Source: an uncultured Clostridia bacterium
GTDB lineage: Bacteria; Bacillota; Clostridia; Christensenellales; CAAEEZ01
Length of the DNA: 64,000 bases
Direction of reading: 5' to 3'
Assembly: GCA_934365195.1 (NCBI GenBank)
Contig: CAKRNA010000001.1
Coordinates: 248,001-312,000, forward strand
In this document: positions 37,989 to 46,866 of the stretch, one piece after another
Numbering within the stretch: position 1 is the stretch's first letter
How the letters are laid out: the number at the start of each line of letters is the position of its first letter
Program-made: the position numbers and the translations under genes
Notes under the pieces: model-generated
The model's database searches: none
Told to the model about the DNA's origin: nothing
The model's input: only the letters and a program-made list of their open reading frames with translations

Positions 37989-38036
37989 ATTTTCAAAGGG
38001 ATAACATTCCTAAAACAAAAACAAAGGAGAAAAATC

Positions 38037-38414
38037 ATGATCTTTCAAACTTTGATTAACGCGCAAGCATCAACCGAAATCGTTGAAATAATTTCTATTA
38101 TTGTCGTTGTTCTTCTCGCAATCTTTATACCAACGTTTTTAATCGTACGCAAAAAATCCCGATTAAAATGTAGCGAATGCAAAACAAAATTGTCTTACAA
38201 CGACATAGTAAAGGCCGAAGAAGGCAGCACGTCCATAATTGGCGGAATAGGGCTTGCAACAACCAACGTTCACGTATGGTGCAAATGTCCTAAGTGCGAA
38301 AAAATCAAGGAATTCACCGTAAAATTCAAATCGGGAGAAATAACCGAGGGCGTATTCGGCAGCAACATTAAAGTGTTCGACTTAGACGAAAAACTGCGTG
38401 ATTATTTCAAATAA
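38037..38414 (+). CDS. Small membrane protein with zinc ribbon
   Basis: 125 residues, not recognised as a named family. One transmembrane helix (about residues 17-40, ISIIVVVLLAIFIPTFLIV) leads into a basic stop-transfer, then a four-cysteine zinc ribbon: CSECKTKLSY and, 35 residues later, CKCPKCEKIKEF. The C-terminal half should be cytoplasmic. AAAGGAG precedes the ATG, and a strong promoter controlled by the adjacent XRE regulator drives it. It lies inside the island bounded by the duplicated peptidase tails, so it is probably accessory DNA. Confidence 0.75.
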   Translation: MIFQTLINAQASTEIVEIISIIVVVLLAIFIPTFLIVRKKSRLKCSECKTKLSYNDIVKAEEGSTSIIGGIGLATTNVHVWCKCPKCEKIKEFTVKFKSGEITEGVFGSNIKVFDLDEKLRDYFK

Positions 38415-38449
38415 TCGCACGCAAACCCATAAAATGTAGGCGGCAAATT

Positions 38450-38656
38450 GCACATCTAAAAGGGCAAAAATACGTTGCGAAGGGCAATCACGACTACTAT
38501 TGGAGCTCGCTTGGCAAGATGCGCACAAACTTCCCCTCTTTCAATTTTGTTCAAAACTATGCATACAGAGTCGAAAGCGAAAACAATTCAAAAAGAGGCG
38601 TGGTGATTGCAGGCTCGTATAAGTCAAGCACCCACCAAAGAGCCAAATCAATTTAG
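38450..38656 (+). pseudogene. Metallophosphoesterase remnant
   Basis: An open stretch of about 65 codons ending at TAG 38654-38656, without a start codon or ribosome site. It carries KGNHDYYWSSLGKMR, the metal-binding GNHD motif and following helix of calcineurin-like phosphoesterases, then FNFVQNYAYRVE and GVVIAGSY, which match the strands that come next in that family. The N-terminal metal ligands and the C-terminal His motifs are absent. It is an internal fragment of a decayed phosphoesterase gene lying just before the peptidase terminator. Confidence 0.65.
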
Positions 38657-38681
38657 AGAGCCTGACCATAGTCAAACTCTC
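38656..38681. terminator. Terminator copy 2, between remnant and C1 peptidase
   Basis: Arms GAGAG..TGAC and GTCA..CTCTC, loop CATA, followed on the plus strand by six T. It can end the small-gene unit from the left and the peptidase gene from the right. Confidence 0.65.
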
Positions 38682-38718
38682 TTTTTTGTTGTTATTTAGT
38701 TTTGCTTAATTCTGCAAA

Positions 38719-41700
38719 TTATTTCTTTTTGGTGAACAATACTTTGATTGCTGTGATTAAATCTGCAAAAGTCTTTTTCTTGACTGCGAACCAGAAGATT
38801 GCAAATCCGCCGATTCCTGCAAACAGCAACGTTCCGATTACGATACCTGCAACTTGACCTCCCGTAAGACCTTCGTTACTTGGTTTTACCTCGCTAGGAT
38901 TGTCAGGAGTCGGATTAGGTACTACGTCGCCGTAAACAGCCGTAAGGGTTTTTTCTCCCGCTACTGTAAAGGTATAACTCTTTTTGGTGCTAACGATTTC
39001 TCCGCTTTCGTCCTTCCAACCTTTGAACTCTTTGCCTTCTTTATCTTCTGCCGTTACGGTTACGCTTTCGCCTTGCTTATACGTTCCTGCTCCCGTTCCG
39101 CCATCAACTTTGATTTCAACCGACGGAGCGTCGCCTATATTCCTAAAATGCGCTTTGATTTCAATCTCTCTTGCAGGCATTACAAAGGTTGTTCTAGCAC
39201 TCGTTGTGCTTGCAAATTCGATGGTTACACCTGCCGTTTCGCAAGTCCATTTGTCAAAGACTTTTCCTTCTTTGGTACCTGCCGTTATGGTTACGATTTC
39301 ACCGGCTTTTGCAACTTCTTTGTCTTTCGTGCCGTCCACAATAACTATACCGTACTTTGTAACTCTCAAGTAGGTAGCCTTAAAGGTTACGTTGCCTGCA
39401 GGCATTTGGAACTTGATTTCCGTTTTGGTTAGGTCCATTCCCGTGGTGTCAAGCCCCGTAACTTCCCACTTGTCAAAGAACTCGTCGACATCGGGCTCGT
39501 TTGCCGTAACCGTCACTTCTTGTTGATAGGTTGCCGTATACGAGGTTGACGTTCCGTCAGTAACCGTTATACTGTAAACACTATCCTCTATTTGCGCCGT
39601 AATAGTGACGTCATTATCCGGCATTGTGAACGTTATTTCTTCTTGCTTAATTTGAGCAGCGGATAGAGATATGCCTGTAACCACCGACCACTTCACAAAA
39701 TGCTTACCCGTCGGTACGGTAGCCTTTATGGTGACGGTATCACCGCTCTTATAATGAGTATTCGTTTCGCCCGCACCGTCTTTCACGGTAACGACGTGCG
39801 TGCCTATTTTGGCAATTCTTAGGTCGGTGATTTCGTTTCCGTCTTTGTCAAAATATTTTCCGCAAACCGAACACTCATAGTGTCCTTTCGTTCCGAAGTT
39901 TTCCGTTGTTGCAGGGATTTCTTCTATCCAAGTACCATAGGTATGCTCGGCAAAATCGATATCGACGTCCTTTTCTTGCACCGCAAAAGCAGTATTCACA
40001 AACATAGCGGTATATTTCATTTTGCCCTTTTCTTTGCAGGTTGCCGCTTTAATTACCGTTTCGGTAGCAATTACCGTTTCGCTTTCGATATGGGCGCTGT
40101 CGTGCTTGCAAACTCTTTCCGCTTTGCAAGTATTATCCGTCCAAGTATACGTTGCTTTGCCCCAGTCGTGACCGAGTTTTGTGCCGTATTCCGCTCCACA
40201 AACCGAGCAAACCGCTTTGTTTTCGCAAGTTGCCGTTCCGCCAGAGCAGTTTTCCGTTTCGTTGTGGCTACCATTATTGCAAGTGCGGGTGTGCGTTCCG
40301 TTGCCGTTACTTACCCAAGCATTCCAGTCGTGAACGCCGGTAGCGGCAATAGTCAATTCTTCAAGCGTTTTTTCGTTTTTACTTTCGTCAAAGTACTTCC
40401 CGCAATCTTGACAATAATAGTGCGCCTTTATTCCCTCTTGTACGCAGGTTGCCTCCACCCTTTCTTTAAATATGTAATTATGCGCCGCCTCGTCCTCGCT
40501 TTTTAGTTTGGTGTAAGCCTTAATCCTAGCAACAGCGCCGCCATATAAAACGTAATCATACCCGTCATAGACTTTCCTGTACGACGGTTTTTTATCACCC
40601 GACGGAGCAACGCTAACGTAGGCGTCGCCCGTTGTGTTAGAAACCTCTACCACCACCGAATAATACGAGCCCTTTGCCACCTTTACAGGATTATCCAGCC
40701 TTACCGTGTTGTACCCGCCGTACTTAAACGTTTCGGTTTTTTCGCTAGCAAGCGTGCCGCTTTCAACCGCCGTTTGCCCCCAGCCTGATAGATTTGTATA
40801 AACTTTCACCTTAACGGTTACGTCATTACCGTAAAAGCCCACGTTTACCGCCTCCACGTACTCCGCTTTGCCGTCCTTACCCATTTTTGCCTCGTACACG
40901 TTTGCGTATTGCTTATCCTTTAAAAGAGGGTTGTCGCTTGTGTCGTTGTCATAATAGTAGTTGTAGTCGTAAGCCTCTTTAGGTGCGTAAGTAAACGTCC
41001 AAGCCGTAGTTTGCGCTATTTTGCTTTCGTATGTCAGCCAAAAATACCCGTTATCGCTATAACTATTTTTAACAAGCCAGCCGCCGTTTTTTACCACCTT
41101 TTTGCCAAACTTGTTGCTATCAATCGTGTCGTCCCAGCCGACAAGCGTGATTGCGTGCGGAATACCGTTTTGTATTTCGTTATCGTTGTAATACTCCTTC
41201 ACTCCGCCGTCGTAATAGCAGGACGCCGTAACCGAGCCGTACTTAGCAATCGCCCGCTTTATCTCGTTTATCCTATCCTCTCCGCTAAGCCCCGAGTTAA
41301 TTAGGTTTGCACTTTCTAAGCGGTACAGCCCGTTTTCGTGTACGCTTGCGTTAGCAGGCTTATCGTAAGCAATCGGACCTTGCCACATACTCAAAATCGA
41401 CGGCGTGCTAGATATATCCCCCGCTCGTTCGTACCAGTCGGGAGCATTTCTATCATAATAACTTGCCGTGTTATTTAAAACGTCGGCACTCCTTACGTAC
41501 TTTCTATATGCAAGCGCATTAGGGTTTAACCTAAGCGTGTCTTTATTTCCGAGTTTATTTTTTAAAATCGAGCCCTCACTAGCGTTTATCGTAGAATATG
41601 CCCAGCATAAATTCGACGCTCCTTGGTCCTTTACGGGCGTAAGAAGGCTGCGTGGATCGAATTTTGCAAGTTTTATAATCTCCTCGCTAGGCTTATAGAA

Positions 41701-41850
41701 GTACTCTGCATTCGTTTCGTTCTCGCTGCCTTTTTCTAAAACTTCGGCGTAAGACACCCCCGCCGAAAAATTAACAGCAAAAGCCACGCTAAGCATCAAA
41801 GTTAGCACCACGCTTTTAATTATTAAGTTTTGCAGTTTTACCTTACTCAA
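38719..41850 (-). CDS. Surface C1-family cysteine peptidase with repeats
   Basis: 1043 residues starting at TTG 41850, with AAGGAG 5 nt upstream. A signal peptide (residues 1-35) leads to a papain-type domain with its full active site: DQGASNLCWAYS (Gln and Cys), HAITLVGWDD (His) and VKNSYSDNGYFWLTY (Asn). A lectin-like beta domain follows (about 330-440). Residues 450-690 hold paired CxxC segments (YYCQDCGKYF, CSVCGAEYG, YECSVCGKYF). Four or five InlB-type repeats come next (VTVKDG..., FDKW, TFVMPARE), then a proline linker, one transmembrane helix and a basic tail. It is likely a wall-spanning protease held by its C-terminal helix. A partial copy of its 3' end lies 1.5 kb away. Confidence 0.88.
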   Translation of the reverse strand: MSKVKLQNLIIKSVVLTLMLSVAFAVNFSAGVSYAEVLEKGSENETNAEYFYKPSEEIIKLAKFDPRSLLTPVKDQGASNLCWAYSTINASEGSILKNKLGNKDTLRLNPNALAYRKYVRSADVLNNTASYYDRNAPDWYERAGDISSTPSILSMWQGPIAYDKPANASVHENGLYRLESANLINSGLSGEDRINEIKRAIAKYGSVTASCYYDGGVKEYYNDNEIQNGIPHAITLVGWDDTIDSNKFGKKVVKNGGWLVKNSYSDNGYFWLTYESKIAQTTAWTFTYAPKEAYDYNYYYDNDTSDNPLLKDKQYANVYEAKMGKDGKAEYVEAVNVGFYGNDVTVKVKVYTNLSGWGQTAVESGTLASEKTETFKYGGYNTVRLDNPVKVAKGSYYSVVVEVSNTTGDAYVSVAPSGDKKPSYRKVYDGYDYVLYGGAVARIKAYTKLKSEDEAAHNYIFKERVEATCVQEGIKAHYYCQDCGKYFDESKNEKTLEELTIAATGVHDWNAWVSNGNGTHTRTCNNGSHNETENCSGGTATCENKAVCSVCGAEYGTKLGHDWGKATYTWTDNTCKAERVCKHDSAHIESETVIATETVIKAATCKEKGKMKYTAMFVNTAFAVQEKDVDIDFAEHTYGTWIEEIPATTENFGTKGHYECSVCGKYFDKDGNEITDLRIAKIGTHVVTVKDGAGETNTHYKSGDTVTIKATVPTGKHFVKWSVVTGISLSAAQIKQEEITFTMPDNDVTITAQIEDSVYSITVTDGTSTSYTATYQQEVTVTANEPDVDEFFDKWEVTGLDTTGMDLTKTEIKFQMPAGNVTFKATYLRVTKYGIVIVDGTKDKEVAKAGEIVTITAGTKEGKVFDKWTCETAGVTIEFASTTSARTTFVMPAREIEIKAHFRNIGDAPSVEIKVDGGTGAGTYKQGESVTVTAEDKEGKEFKGWKDESGEIVSTKKSYTFTVAGEKTLTAVYGDVVPNPTPDNPSEVKPSNEGLTGGQVAGIVIGTLLFAGIGGFAIFWFAVKKKTFADLITAIKVLFTKKK

Positions 41851-42016
41851 TCTTGCTCCTTTGTTTTAAAACTTGATTATTTTTTGCGATTTTTATAACT
41901 AATTTAATTATCTAAATAAACTAATTAAGTGTTTTTTTATATTTTATTATAAAAATTTATATATTACAAGCATATTTGCTTTTAAATTTGAAGCGGTTTA
42001 TAAAAGGTAAAACAAA

Positions 42017-42043
42017 AAAAGTTGGATAAAATACCCAACTTTT
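42017..42043 (-). terminator. Intrinsic terminator after MMPL gene
   Basis: Stem AAAAGTTGG/CCAACTTTT about 30 bp past the MMPL stop, with T on the minus-strand 3' side. Confidence 0.75.
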
Positions 42044-42074
42044 TGCGTTATTATTTCATCTTACGTAGCAAAGT

Positions 42075-44465
42075 TTAAGCCTCTTTTTTCACTTTTTCCG
42101 CCTTTTTTCCAGGTTTTAGCATCGTTTTTCTTATCGGTGCGTCAAGTAGCACTAGGAATAACGGCAACAAGAAAGTCATTACAAAGTAGGACACCGTTGC
42201 GCCTATTCCAAGTAGCAGACCGATATTCGAGGTGGCAGGAATACTGCCCGCCATACCTACCACGTAGCCAACCGTCATTAGTATTGCCGCCGACAAACTG
42301 ATTGCCCCGACCGACGACTTGAACGCCACTCTTATTGCGTCGAATTTATCCATCGTTTCCCTATTTCTTAGGTAGTTATTCGAGAACAGAATGCCGTAGT
42401 CTATCGTGCAGCCCATTTGGAAACAACTTACGATTAGGTAGCCAAGGAATACTATAGGCATATTTGCAAAGGCAGGAATAGTCATTGCAAGCCATATTGA
42501 GCCTTGGATAAGCATTGCCAAAATAAGCGGTAATACAAGCCCTTTGAACGTGATTAGCAATATGATAAATATAAATATCAATGCGTGTGTGGTTGTAACG
42601 GTGTAGTCCTTGTTGTTGATAACTTTAAGTTCCTCTGCAACCACCGAATTACCTATTAGGTAGTAGCCGCCGTCAAGTTCCGTTTTCATAATCTCACGTA
42701 TGCTATCCACCGTCTTAAACGCAGCCTCGTCCTCCTCGCCGGTGTCCACTTGCATCACAATCATACGATAGTTTTTGCCGATAAATTGCTTGGTCATAAA
42801 GTCCGGAATAGGCATTTCGCATAGCGCCTCTTCTATTACCGACATACATTGAACGGAAACGACTTTGTCCACCTCTTGCAGTTTTTTTGCAAGCATAAGT
42901 TCCTTACCCTCGTGCTTATTCTCTAACAAGGCAACTACGTTATTTTGACTACCGAACACCTCTTCAATGTTCGCCCTGTCTATCATAAGGGTGCTACCGT
43001 CTCCGCCCGAAGAAGCAAGTTCGCCGTACATAAAATGGTTGCTATTTTGCCAGAAAAACGCAGGCGCTAGTAGTGCAATAAATATAACGGGCACTACAAA
43101 ACGCAACCTAAGTAGGTTTCTGCTACCCTTCTCCCATCTTTTGCTTTTTTGTTTTAATTCGGCCGATCTAATCTCTTTTGCCACAACGTCAACGTTTTCG
43201 TAGTAGCCAAGGCTTTTCGCCCTTCTTTTTCTTTCTCTTTTTGCCTTTTGGTTTATCCTAAAATCGCCGACTGCTCGCCAAGTAGATTTGTGCTCGCCTT
43301 TCATAATAGGCTTGTCGCAAAGTACCAAGAACCCCGGCATAAACAAAAATGCGGTAAGTAGGCTCATAAGCACGCCTTTTGCAAGCACTAAGCCGATATC
43401 GGCGCCTATCGTATACCTCATAAATACCAGCGCCAAAAATCCTGCTATCGTGGTTAGAGAACTAGCCGAAACGGAGGTTAGCGACTTGTGTAACGCCTCT
43501 TTTGCAGCCGTCACTTTGTCCAAACCTTGCTGGCGGTACTCTTTGTAGCGGTGCATAATAAATATCGAGTAGTCCATCGACACCGCAACTTGAATCAGCG
43601 CCGCAATCGAGAAAGTAAGGTAGGATACCGAACTAGCAAATACGTTCGTGCCCATATTTAAAATAACCGAAATACCTATTACTACTATGTACGCAACCGG
43701 CTCGAAGTACGAGGTGGTGAACAAAAATAGCAGCGTTATGATTATAGGCGCTAAAATAAGCACAAGTTTAAATAGTTCGCTTTCCATTATGGTTTCCATA
43801 GCGTAAGCGCTTGCCGCCATACCGCCAAGGCTCTCCTTGTAGCCTGCGTTTTTAATTATCGCCTTTATGTCGTCTATTGCGTGGACGGTGGTTTTACTGT
43901 AAGCATTTTCCTTGAAAAACACCTGAATTAGTGCGTTACCAACGCCCGTTTCGGCGTCGCTTTCCTTGAAAAACTGGCTTAGCATCATATCCACCATGCC
44001 TTGCATTTCTTCCGTGATATTATCGGTAACAAGCGGATCTTTGTAGCCGTTTATTATTGCCGAGGCAAACCTTTCTTTCGTCGGGAAAATCGCTCCTACC
44101 GTGGTTTCTCGCCCGTTAAAAGTAAACTTTTGGTCTTTAATATTAGGGTAATACTCCATAAGTGCGGTGTCTATCCACAACACCTGACTTACGCCATTAA
44201 CCTTGCTCATTTTTTCCCTAATATCCATAACGTCAGGCATCTTGATATCGCTAATCATAAAAGACGCCGAACCGCCCTCGCCAAACTCCTTGAACATAGT
44301 GTCCATAGCCTTGTAAGTTTTTGAATCCTTAGGCAAATAATCCGTCATATTGTAATTGATATTACAAAAGAAAATTAACACTCCGAAAATTATCGTAAGA
44401 ACTAAAAAAACGGCAATAAACCATTTGCCTTTTTCAACTACAAAATCACAAAATTTTTTAACCAT
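42075..44465 (-). CDS. MMPL-family RND transporter
   Basis: 796 residues. Two symmetric halves, each with one helix, a large extracytoplasmic loop and a bundle of five helices. The first bundle (about residues 230-400) is a sterol-sensing-like domain with VSMDYSIFIMHRYKE; the second (about 620-785) has FQMGCTIDYGILFSNNY. The Asp-Tyr pairs in these helices are the proton-relay residues of the family. It would move a lipid or amphiphile outward by proton motive force. An acyl-ACP thioesterase lies upstream on the same strand, but a terminator between them suggests independent transcription. Substrate unknown. Confidence 0.88.
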   Translation of the reverse strand: MVKKFCDFVVEKGKWFIAVFLVLTIIFGVLIFFCNINYNMTDYLPKDSKTYKAMDTMFKEFGEGGSASFMISDIKMPDVMDIREKMSKVNGVSQVLWIDTALMEYYPNIKDQKFTFNGRETTVGAIFPTKERFASAIINGYKDPLVTDNITEEMQGMVDMMLSQFFKESDAETGVGNALIQVFFKENAYSKTTVHAIDDIKAIIKNAGYKESLGGMAASAYAMETIMESELFKLVLILAPIIITLLFLFTTSYFEPVAYIVVIGISVILNMGTNVFASSVSYLTFSIAALIQVAVSMDYSIFIMHRYKEYRQQGLDKVTAAKEALHKSLTSVSASSLTTIAGFLALVFMRYTIGADIGLVLAKGVLMSLLTAFLFMPGFLVLCDKPIMKGEHKSTWRAVGDFRINQKAKRERKRRAKSLGYYENVDVVAKEIRSAELKQKSKRWEKGSRNLLRLRFVVPVIFIALLAPAFFWQNSNHFMYGELASSGGDGSTLMIDRANIEEVFGSQNNVVALLENKHEGKELMLAKKLQEVDKVVSVQCMSVIEEALCEMPIPDFMTKQFIGKNYRMIVMQVDTGEEDEAAFKTVDSIREIMKTELDGGYYLIGNSVVAEELKVINNKDYTVTTTHALIFIFIILLITFKGLVLPLILAMLIQGSIWLAMTIPAFANMPIVFLGYLIVSCFQMGCTIDYGILFSNNYLRNRETMDKFDAIRVAFKSSVGAISLSAAILMTVGYVVGMAGSIPATSNIGLLLGIGATVSYFVMTFLLPLFLVLLDAPIRKTMLKPGKKAEKVKKEA

Positions 44466-44537
44466 AATACTCTCACTTCCTACTTCAATTCTACTATACT
44501 AAAAGCCCCCTTGTCAAAATACGCTTTAAAAATAAAA

Positions 44538-44576
44538 AAAGATTTCTTAAAAAAACGATTTTTTTTTGAAATCTTT
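44538..44576 (-). terminator. Intrinsic terminator after thioesterase
   Basis: AAAGATTTC/GAAATCTTT arms around a 21-nt A/T loop; T-rich 3' side on the minus strand. The long loop lowers certainty. Confidence 0.5.
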
Positions 44577-44605
44577 TCTTGAAAAATATAAATTAACCTA
44601 TTATT

Positions 44606-45310
44606 TTATCTAATATAGGCGCTAAACACGGTTTTTTCATCTTTTTTTCCCACAACGTACTCGCCGTTTTCCGTGTTCAAACTGCTCACCTCTACCCTTT
44701 CGCCCTCTTTAAGTTCGCTAAGAAAATCTATCTCAAAATGCGAAATATTGCGGTTTTTTATTGCGTTCACCACTAGGTTTGCGTAGTTCGTGTTGTTCAT
44801 GTGCCCGTTGTGGTCAAGGTCCGAAAACCTCACCTCGTAAGTAAACTTTTTAGTAAACTCTTCCTTTGGTAAATGAATTTTCATAAACTTTTCGTCGTAT
44901 AGTTTGTCTAAAATACATTTCCCCTTGTAGTTCACGCCGTCGGTTTTCATAAGTTGCCTTGTTCTAGTATCTATTACGCACCACTTAGAAGTTGCCTTGA
45001 CCAGCGTTTCGCCTTGCTTATTCGTTAGGAGCATATCCCTGTCAAAATCGATTACGCCCTTTTCGTGCGGCCACGTCTCTACCGTGACCACCTCGTCAAT
45101 ACTAGGCGTTTTAAGTATGTCGATTTTCACCCTGCACAGCACCCAAAACAAGTTCTCTTTCAAGCAATCCTCGTAGCCAGCACCTATCTCGCCTGCGTGG
45201 ATAGTTGCAACGTCCTGAAAAATGCTGAGTAAGGCTTTTAGGCTTAGTTTGTCGTTTAAGTCAAAATAACTGTTGAATATCGTAAGGTTCGTTTTGTATT
45301 TCATAGTCAT
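44606..45310 (-). CDS. Acyl-ACP thioesterase
   Basis: 234 residues from ATG 45310, which has AGGAGG 6 nt upstream; a longer frame to 45346 lacks such a site. Double hot-dog fold of the FatA/FatB type: the N-terminal FNSYFDLNDKLSLKALLSIFQDVAT and VLCRVKIDI, and in the second half RFSDLDHNGHMNNTNYANLV, which holds the catalytic Asn/His region. It releases free fatty acids from acyl-ACP. In anaerobic bacteria these enzymes adjust membrane lipid synthesis. It lies between the M28 peptidase and MMPL genes on the same strand. Confidence 0.88.
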   Translation of the reverse strand: MTMKYKTNLTIFNSYFDLNDKLSLKALLSIFQDVATIHAGEIGAGYEDCLKENLFWVLCRVKIDILKTPSIDEVVTVETWPHEKGVIDFDRDMLLTNKQGETLVKATSKWCVIDTRTRQLMKTDGVNYKGKCILDKLYDEKFMKIHLPKEEFTKKFTYEVRFSDLDHNGHMNNTNYANLVVNAIKNRNISHFEIDFLSELKEGERVEVSSLNTENGEYVVGKKDEKTVFSAYIR

Positions 45311-45420
45311 ATCTAGCCTCCTAAACGCACCGCTCTTTTGCGCCACGTTTTAAACCTTTTAAACCAAAACCGCCAAATTTATTTTTTTAAGGGCAGAGAT
45401 ATTCTTCGCCCCTCTGTTTG

Positions 45421-46644
45421 TTAGTCGCCAAAGCCCTCTTTATCGAATATTTCGATAGCGGCAAGCGACAACTCCAAGCAAACCCTCATCGTTTCAGGTC
45501 TTAGGTTATCGGCAGTATCACGAGTGTTGTGATAGTAGTTAGCGTGAAGCGGATCTTGTCCTGCTACACAAACTGCTTTTAGCCCGCCTCTTGAAAACGC
45601 CGCAGCGTCAGAAGCACCAAAAGGAACTCCACCGTGCTTTAACGGATGATTGATTTTTTCGGTTGCTTTATCTAATAGTCTGCTACAATCCTTGTCGTTT
45701 TTAACAAGATTAGTCATATCTCTATCGTAAATAGTTAGAAAATCCATATCACGCAAAGTGTCGAAAGCAATCACTGCGGTTGGCACTTGGTCAAGTTCTT
45801 CCTTGTGCTTTTTCGTCCAGTCCATAGCGCCTCTCAAACCTGCCTCTTCGCTACCCGTTGCCAAGCAGCAAACCTCGGTGTTTTCTAGCCTTACGCCACT
45901 TTCTTTTAGGCATTTTAGCACCGATACGGCGTTTAGTACGCCCGTAAGATTGTCGTTTGCGCCCGGTACTACCACCTTGAAGTTGCATACGAAAAACAAA
46001 GTGATAAACGGCACGGAGAAACAAGCCATAGTTACGTACATCCACAACTGAGGATTTACAAAACATGCGATTGCAAGCCCTATCATAACGAACAATAATA
46101 TAACGTCGAACACCAAGCAGCCCACCATTACGTTTTGCTTAATCTTCATAAGCGTCCACTCGTAAGCGCTGTCTACGTGGCCGTTAAATACGATTCTGCG
46201 CTTAACCTCGCCTGTCGGCTTGTACTTTGCGTACAAGTTGGTTGACTCGGTGTTTTCCATAAACCTATCCAAAAATTGCCTATAAAACACAAATTCAAGC
46301 ACCACCGTCATAAAGGTGAACACGCAGCCTGCAAGCCCTATTCCCGATGCAATTTTTCCGGCAAGCGGCGAAACCAACCACAAAAGTTGTAACAAAGCGG
46401 ATACTATCATCACCACGCCCACGATTTTGGTAAAACCAACCAAAGCGTGCCTTGCCACCATAAAATGTTCCAAGGTGCTTTCGTCTGCCCAGCCGTTACT
46501 ATCGATTTCGCTTTTCAAAAACTCTTGCGCCTCTCTTTCCTTTGCCGTTCCCGATTCCCTAGGCCCGATATTTTCGCAAATATGGTGAATCGTTTTAACG
46601 GAGTACTCTATTGCCTCGTCTATCTTTTCACTAGTAATATTCAT
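45421..46644 (-). CDS. Membrane-anchored M28-family metallopeptidase
   Basis: 407 residues. The M28 zinc-site motifs are in order: FNGHVDSAYEW (His, Asp), GANDNLTGV (bridging Asp), TGSEEAGLRGA (Glu pair), FDTLRD (Asp) and LHANYYHNTRD (His). Four hydrophobic helices are inserted: two near residues 75-125 and two near 170-220, before the zinc-binding Asp. Members are aminopeptidases; whether the active site faces the cytoplasm or the outside cannot be decided here. AGGAGG precedes the ATG. Confidence 0.85.
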   Translation of the reverse strand: MNITSEKIDEAIEYSVKTIHHICENIGPRESGTAKEREAQEFLKSEIDSNGWADESTLEHFMVARHALVGFTKIVGVVMIVSALLQLLWLVSPLAGKIASGIGLAGCVFTFMTVVLEFVFYRQFLDRFMENTESTNLYAKYKPTGEVKRRIVFNGHVDSAYEWTLMKIKQNVMVGCLVFDVILLFVMIGLAIACFVNPQLWMYVTMACFSVPFITLFFVCNFKVVVPGANDNLTGVLNAVSVLKCLKESGVRLENTEVCCLATGSEEAGLRGAMDWTKKHKEELDQVPTAVIAFDTLRDMDFLTIYDRDMTNLVKNDKDCSRLLDKATEKINHPLKHGGVPFGASDAAAFSRGGLKAVCVAGQDPLHANYYHNTRDTADNLRPETMRVCLELSLAAIEIFDKEGFGD

Positions 46645-46780
46645 AACTACCTCCTATTTCCCCATTATACTATAATAATGGTTTTTTGGTCAGTTTTTCG
46701 ACGTTTTAGCCTATTTGTTGATTATTTATGAACTATTTTTCTAAAACCGAGGGGGTAATTTTTTAATAAATTAAAAAAAC

Positions 46781-46836
46781 AGCCCTACAAGGCAGATTAA
46801 AATTTGCAATTTACAAACTTTTTGCCAAATAGGGCT
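46781..46836 (-). terminator. Terminator-like hairpin after hydrogenase gene
   Basis: Minus strand AGCCCTA...TGGCA and TGCC...TAGGGCT arms with a 21-nt loop and seven T after. It is 30 bp past the stop codon. Confidence 0.6.
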
Positions 46837-46866
46837 ATGATTTTTTTGTAAGATATTTTTATAAAA

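Noticed and set aside
40071..40274. Second-frame peptide inside the C1 peptidase gene
   Set aside because: Shadow frame of the Cys-rich repeats, lysine/arginine-rich, no ribosome site.
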